NCBI GenBank assembly: GCA_002943765.1
Contig: PQWQ01000010.1
Location: 1,862,501-1,926,500, forward strand
Length of the DNA: 64,000 bases
Reading direction: 5' to 3'
Origin: Psoroptes ovis
Taxonomy: Eukaryota; Arthropoda; Arachnida; Sarcoptiformes; Psoroptidae
The translations under genes and the position numbers were made by a program. Positions 59,088-64,000 of this stretch are shown in pieces. Position 1 is the first letter of the stretch, and each line of letters starts with the position of its first letter. A model generated the notes under the pieces. That model saw nothing but the letters and a program-made list of their open reading frames with translations, searched no databases and was not told the DNA's origin.

Positions 59088-60150
59088 AATTTAACAAATT
59101 ATTGAATTATTACAGTGAAGCAAACATTTTTGGAGTGGTTCAAAATGGGTTTTTTTTCGTGTGGAAAAAAGTCTGTTTTTGTTCTTGACGATTGTGTTGC
59201 ACTTATCACAATTATTATTTGTTATCATTTGATACAAATTCTTTTATTTTCTTTTATTTAATCAATAAATTACTTCTTAAAATCAAGAGCACTTTTGATT
59301 TTGACTTTTTAAGTTTCAATTCTTAATTTTAAAATTTGTCTTTTAAAGTTGAAAAACAAAACAAACTGCAGTGGAAATCAATTCTTTCTCAGCAAAAAAA
59401 AAATTCCATTCAATTCATCAGTTCAAATGAATCAAATGAAAAAATAAATCCATTTGAAATTATAATTTTCAATTTTTTTGAATCAATTCACATTTAATTT
59501 ATTTTTTTGTTCTTGAAAATTTAATTTTGTTTGAGAATACAATTTCTTTTCAAAAGAATTCTGAAAATTCTTAAAATTCAAAATCAATTGATTTGTTAAT
59601 TGAATTTTTGAAGTGATCACGACAATTTGAATATTAATTTGAAAAAGAAAGGAAGGTAAAATCTCGAAATTCAAAAAAAAAAAAATTTTGCTGATCATTA
59701 TTGACATTTTTTCATTAGTATTTGTTCAATATGACTAACACTAATGATGGAAATATTAATTAAAACGAAAACAAAAAACAAACAAACAATTAAAATAATG
59801 AACATCTTAATGTATTTCCTATTCGTTATTGTTTTTTTTCGTCATTAAAATAAATTATGTTTTTTACTTTTTTTTTGAAAAGAAATTGTTATTATTATCA
59901 TTATTATTATTATTATTATGAGTGTTACCGTACGCTAATTTAAATCAATCAATCAATTAACCAATTAACCGTTACAATACGTACCATTCGTGTTAATTAA
60001 AATTCATGACTTTTTTCTATTATTTGCTTGTTTGTTTACCCTGATTTTGTTTTTCGTTATTTTTTCCGGGGGTAAATGAACACCAATAAGAAATAGAGAA
60101 CCTTTGAAAGAGATATGATTTGATACTTTTGAAAATGGAATTTTCCAAAG
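59088..60150. other. Spacer upstream of copy 8
   Basis: No gene. Near 59985-60000 TTCGTGTTAATTAAAATT is a half-conserved version of the E-box block (CACGTG lost), and it matches the copy 2 upstream context TTAATTAAAATTT. Confidence 0.55.
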
Positions 60151-60191
60151 TATATAAACCTTTGATGTTGATAGTGAAAAAATCATCATTC
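60151..60191 (+). promoter_or_regulatory. Core promoter of Gly-rich gene 8
   Basis: TATATAAA 60151-60158 followed by CCTTTGATGTTG, initiator TCATTC with A at 60188 (37 bp). The 5' UTR is 89 nt. Confidence 0.8.
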
Positions 60192-60276
60192 AACAAACAG
60201 TTTTATCGAGCTTAAATCATTCAAACAAAAAATATTTAAATAATTTTGTGAATTTCAACAAAAATTTCATTCAAAA

Positions 60277-60876
60277 ATGTTTGCTGACAAAAAATTTGCC
60301 GGTTTAATTTTGGCCGTCGTTTTCGGTATTGCTAACGCTTCATATGGTGGCGGTGGCTTCGGCGGCGGTATTGGTGGTGGTGGCTACGGTGGTGGAGGCT
60401 TCGGAGGTGGTATTGGTGGTGGCTACGGTGATTCTTATGGTCCATCAAAAGTCGAAGCTGCTGTCAATTCTAATCAAAAAGTGAGAACTTATGCTGTAGG
60501 CACTTCAAATTCTGGTGGCCGCACAACAGTCGTTGATATTAATGGCGGTGGTGGTAATCTTATTATGCGATTCAATGGTGGTGGTTCGAACATTGAAGCC
60601 GTACAAAACGGTATACCAGGTGGTGTCGGTAGAGTACAAAAACAATCACTCACAGCTGAACCAGATATGCTCATCCAAAATGTACAAAAACCAGTCATTC
60701 AGAAAATCCGTATGCATATTCAACCATTGCGACAAGTTATCCAAGAAGTTCGTCCAGCACATGAACAAATTGAAACGGTCATTGCTAAAGGTTTGGATCA
60801 TGGCATTGGTGGCGGTGCAGGTGGCTATGGTGGCGCTGGTGGTGCAGGTGGTGCTGGCGGTGGTGGCAAATATTAA
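60277..60876 (+). CDS. Secreted glycine-rich protein, array copy 8
   Basis: 199 aa, single exon. The signal peptide MFADKKFAGLILAVVF has Asp at position 4. The N-terminal Gly segment is duplicated internally (two GGGGFGGGIGGG units around GGGYGGG). The core is of the EAAVNSNQ type with QKIRMHIQPLRQVIQEVRPAHEQ. The KIR and VRP residues are shared only with copy 9. The tail has repeated GGAGG units and ends GGGGKY. Confidence 0.93.
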   Translation: MFADKKFAGLILAVVFGIANASYGGGGFGGGIGGGGYGGGGFGGGIGGGYGDSYGPSKVEAAVNSNQKVRTYAVGTSNSGGRTTVVDINGGGGNLIMRFNGGGSNIEAVQNGIPGGVGRVQKQSLTAEPDMLIQNVQKPVIQKIRMHIQPLRQVIQEVRPAHEQIETVIAKGLDHGIGGGAGGYGGAGGAGGAGGGGKY

Positions 60877-60965
60877 TCATCTTCATCATATCAAAAATGA
60901 TGATCATTTTTGAACGTTCAAGCTTTAAGTTTTTCAAGAAAAAAAAATTTTATAAAATTTTTTCA

Positions 60966-60980
60966 TTCATCTGGTATGAA
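60966..60980 (+). promoter_or_regulatory. 3' UTR hairpin of copy 8
   Basis: TTCAT-CTGGT-ATGAA, a 5-bp stem with the CTGG loop, 90 nt after the stop codon. Confidence 0.6.
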
Positions 60981-63168
60981 AGAGAAAACTAATTTTCAAA
61001 TAATCATTATAATATTACAACGTAACAAGAGACAAGTCAAACTCTTAATAATTTAGTCAAAGAAAAAATGTTAATAAGTAAAATAATTTTGTATAATTTC
61101 AACGAAAAAAAAACAATCAAATTAAAAAAAATAATTAGTTATCTTTCATTCATATCACCATACACTCAATCAATGATCATAATTATTTCATTATTGTGTA
61201 ATCAATGATTGAGAAAAAACAACAACAAAAAATACGAAAATACATCAAAATTCAAAACAAACATGTTGACAAACACAAATTTGTTCATATATGTTCAATC
61301 AATTGATAATTTAATGATCAATGATTGCTTGCTTAATTATATTCATGTTTTACTTTGTTTTGTTTCATTTCATTTCTATCATAATGATCATATGATAATG
61401 TTTAAATGTTCATATCAAATCATATACTGTCATAACATATTTTGTTTTTTGATTATAATAATTGATATAATGATATTTCCATTTTTCTTTGAAATTCACA
61501 AATGAAAAAAAAATGATAAATAAATCAAATGAATGAATAAATATCATTAAATCCTTTGAAATCAAGCCATTATTTTTCATAGTTTTCTTATTTACATTTC
61601 CATTAAGTTTCATTTATTGGTCTGTTTGATCGTATATTATTTGAATTGTATTAAAATTTCACCATATTTCATCAAGTCTGTTCCACAAAGCCATTATTAT
61701 TATTCGGTGATAATCTACATATGAATGAATGTAATGGAATGACTTTATTCCCATTAATTCATTTATTTACATTTTCATTTTGGTTTATCATTTTTAATCA
61801 TTATATGTGTGTGCATTATATGACCATTATATTTTATATTAAAATAATATCATTATTTCATTTTTTTCCCCGCTGATTATAATAATTGCTTGTATTAATT
61901 TTCAAAGTTATTCGGCTTTTGCATTAATGCATTCTTCCATATCATTAATATTTTATTATTATAATTATAATTAAGATTTCACAAGAAATTTTTCACTATT
62001 TCTTTAAGAAAAAAAATGTCTAAACCAATTTTTCGGCATAATTGTTTGTTTATTTTGTGAAAAAATTCGGTGGAAAAAAATAATAATAATGTATGTCTCT
62101 GTTTTTCGGTTCATTTCAATTCTGATCCATTTTTTTTTTTTTTTTTTGTTAATAAAAATGGATGCCTAAGACATTATTTTTCAAAGAACAAATATTCTTA
62201 AAAGAACAATACACTCAGAGTGTTCGATGCCAAGTAAAGCTATACAAGTATTTCCACTTTTGAATTTGAAAAATGTGAATTTGCTTCGAGGCAAAATTTT
62301 TAGAAAATAGAAAATAATAATTTTACAAAATCAATTCCGAATCAGAATCTGAATTCATTCAACTTTAAAAAAACAATTTTTTTTTCTAAGAAAATTTGTA
62401 AACAAACAAAAGATCAAATTACAGTACAAAAAGATTTTGTAAGATTTCTGTGAGAATTTTACATGATTTTGAACACAATTTTACAGCTTGTAAGCTCAAA
62501 CACTCACATGCACATCATGCATGATATCATCCAAGTTTGTGGATCAAATCGGTAGAAAATCCATGAAAATTTCACAATATTTTCACAGCTCAAAATGTAT
62601 TTGAACTTTTTCATGCTTTTTCTTGGCAATTGTCAATGGTAATTTTATTCATTTATTTTAGTGATCATTTAATTAATTGATCATGTAAATTTTGCCATTT
62701 TTATAATGTGTTTTAAATGTATTTTTGTAAAAAAACAAAAATCAATCGATTAGGTAATTCGATTTTTTTTTGGCTAATTTGTTTGTCTATCTTGCTTTTT
62801 CCCAATAGAAATTCATAATTATATCATATTTTTATATTCATTGTATCAGTTAAATGTTTTTTTGTGCCTTATTACTTTAAATTCGATTGAAAAGTGTCTG
62901 AAAATTTTTTTAAATCCAAAATAATTATCATTGTTTCTGACTGATTTTTGGTGAAAAATTTCTCTCAAATATTTACGATAATAACGGTATTTTCTTTTTG
63001 TTTTCCTTTGGCCGCTTTTCACTTTCGCTGATATGTAAATAATCTGACATTTTTATCTGTTTTCACCTTTTTTATCTTTGAATACTTTCTGCTCAATTGA
63101 ATGAATTGAGAGTTACCGAGGAAAATCGTCAAAAAAGAGTGAAAATTATTTGAATTATTTTTTCTTGG
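60981..63168. other. Spacer between copies 8 and 9
   Basis: About 2.2 kb, AT-rich, no supported gene and no CACGTG block. Confidence 0.55.
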
Positions 63169-63175
63169 TATAAAT
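63169..63175 (+). promoter_or_regulatory. TATA box of Gly-rich gene 9
   Basis: TATAAAT in the context TTGGTATAAATAC, 146 bp before the ATG. The TCATT initiator seen in the other copies is not evident, so this promoter has diverged. Confidence 0.6.
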
Positions 63176-63314
63176 ACTGTTTCCATTGAAAATTTTTGTA
63201 TTCAAAAAACTGAAAAAAATTCTAAATAATTTTGCATTCAACCGATTGATTTTAAATTGTGATTTCTTCCCTGAGATTTTTGTTTGTGTTTCAACTTGAT
63301 GAATCAAAAAAAAA

Positions 63315-63902
63315 ATGTTTGCCCATAAAAAATTCACTGCCCTAGTTTTAGCCATTGTTTTCGGTATTGCAAATGCTTCATATGGTGGTGGTGATGATGG
63401 TGGTTATGGTGGTGGCGGCGGCTACGGCGGTGGCGGTGGTGGTGGCTACGGTGGCGGCGAAGCTTATGGTCCATTAAAAGTTGATGCTGCTATTAATTCA
63501 AATCAAAAAGTAAGAACTTATTCGGTTGGTAGTTCAAATAGCGGTGGCCGCACAACAATCGTTGATATCAATGGTAATGGTGGTGGTAATCTTATTATGC
63601 GATTCAATGGTGGTGGTTCGAACATTGAAGCCGTTCAAAACGGTATACCAGGTGGTCCCGGTAGAGTACAAAAACAATCACTCACAGCTGAACCAGATAT
63701 GCTCATCCAAAATGTACAAAAACCAGTCATTCAGAAAATCCGTATGCATATTCAACCAATGCGTCAAGTTACACAAGAAGTTAGACCAGTACATGAACAA
63801 ATTGAAACAATCATTGCCAAAGGTACAGATGGCGGTTCAGGTGGTGCAGGTGGCTATGGTGGTTCAGGTGCTGGTGGTGGCGGCGGTGCTGGCAAATATT
63901 AA
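63315..63902 (+). CDS. Secreted glycine-rich protein, array copy 9
   Basis: 195 aa, single exon, the most divergent copy at its ends. The signal peptide is MFAHKKFTALVLAIVFGIANA. The N-terminal Gly segment is Tyr/Asp-rich (GGGDDGGYGGG, then GEAYG). The core start is changed to LKVDAAINSNQKVRTYSVGSSNSGG, an extra Asn-Gly is inserted (DINGNGGGN), and the end reads QVTQEVRPVHEQIETIIAKGTDGG. In contrast the central RVQKQSLTAEPDMLIQNVQK block is identical even in DNA to copies 2-6 and 8, suggesting a conversion tract. The tail ends GGAGKY. Confidence 0.93.
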   Translation: MFAHKKFTALVLAIVFGIANASYGGGDDGGYGGGGGYGGGGGGGYGGGEAYGPLKVDAAINSNQKVRTYSVGSSNSGGRTTIVDINGNGGGNLIMRFNGGGSNIEAVQNGIPGGPGRVQKQSLTAEPDMLIQNVQKPVIQKIRMHIQPMRQVTQEVRPVHEQIETIIAKGTDGGSGGAGGYGGSGAGGGGGAGKY

Positions 63903-63950
63903 TCATCATCGTCATCATCTTATTAAGAAAATGTTAATCAAATAACAATA

Positions 63951-63965
63951 TTCATCTGGAATGAA
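63951..63965 (+). promoter_or_regulatory. 3' UTR hairpin of copy 9
   Basis: TTCAT-CTGGA-ATGAA, a 5-bp stem with the CTGG loop, about 50 nt after the stop codon. Confidence 0.6.
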
Positions 63966-64000
63966 GAAAAATGCGAAGATTTGTATAAATTTTTTTTTTC

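Overview
The window looks like nuclear DNA of a small-genome arthropod, most likely an acariform (astigmatid) mite. The grounds are very AT-rich DNA, spliceosomal introns of 61-67 bp, a peritrophin-type chitin-binding protein, a eukaryotic ribosome-biogenesis gene and a nuclear tRNA. The species is an inference; no marker gene fixes it.

Layout. (1) 1-8016, all on the minus strand: the 5' part of a secreted chitin-binding protein running off the left edge; two adjacent adenosine kinase genes, one intronless (1763-2902) and one with two short introns (3303-4479); a NOC2-like ribosome-biogenesis gene in two exons (5249-7772); and tRNA-Val(UAC) (7944-8016). (2) 8017-40736: about 32 kb with no convincing protein gene. 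It is dominated by a pair of about 4.2 kb repeats in opposite orientation (9134-13380 and 28440-32620). They carry a chain of regularly spaced micro-exon-like segments and are separated by about 15 kb that holds several tiny mariner-like MITEs. (3) 40549-64000: a tandem array of nine plus-strand single-exon genes for secreted glycine-rich proteins of 181-213 aa. Each copy has a signal peptide, a Gly/Tyr-rich N-terminal segment, a highly conserved core of about 115 residues and a Gly-rich tail ending in GKY. A 0.67 kb foldback MITE lies between copies 7 and 8.

The array is the most coherent system here. Eight of nine copies share a TATA box placed 37-38 bp before a TCATT initiator and an 89-100 nt 5' UTR. 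Six carry a CACGTGTTAAT E-box block 155-181 bp before the TATA box. All nine carry a small 3' UTR hairpin with a CTGG-type loop that shows compensatory change. This points to a co-regulated structural-protein battery, plausibly cuticle, silk or another extracellular matrix, kept similar by unequal crossing-over and gene conversion. I do not recognise the protein family by name. The second candidate novelty is the inverted micro-exon repeat pair at 9.1-32.6 kb.
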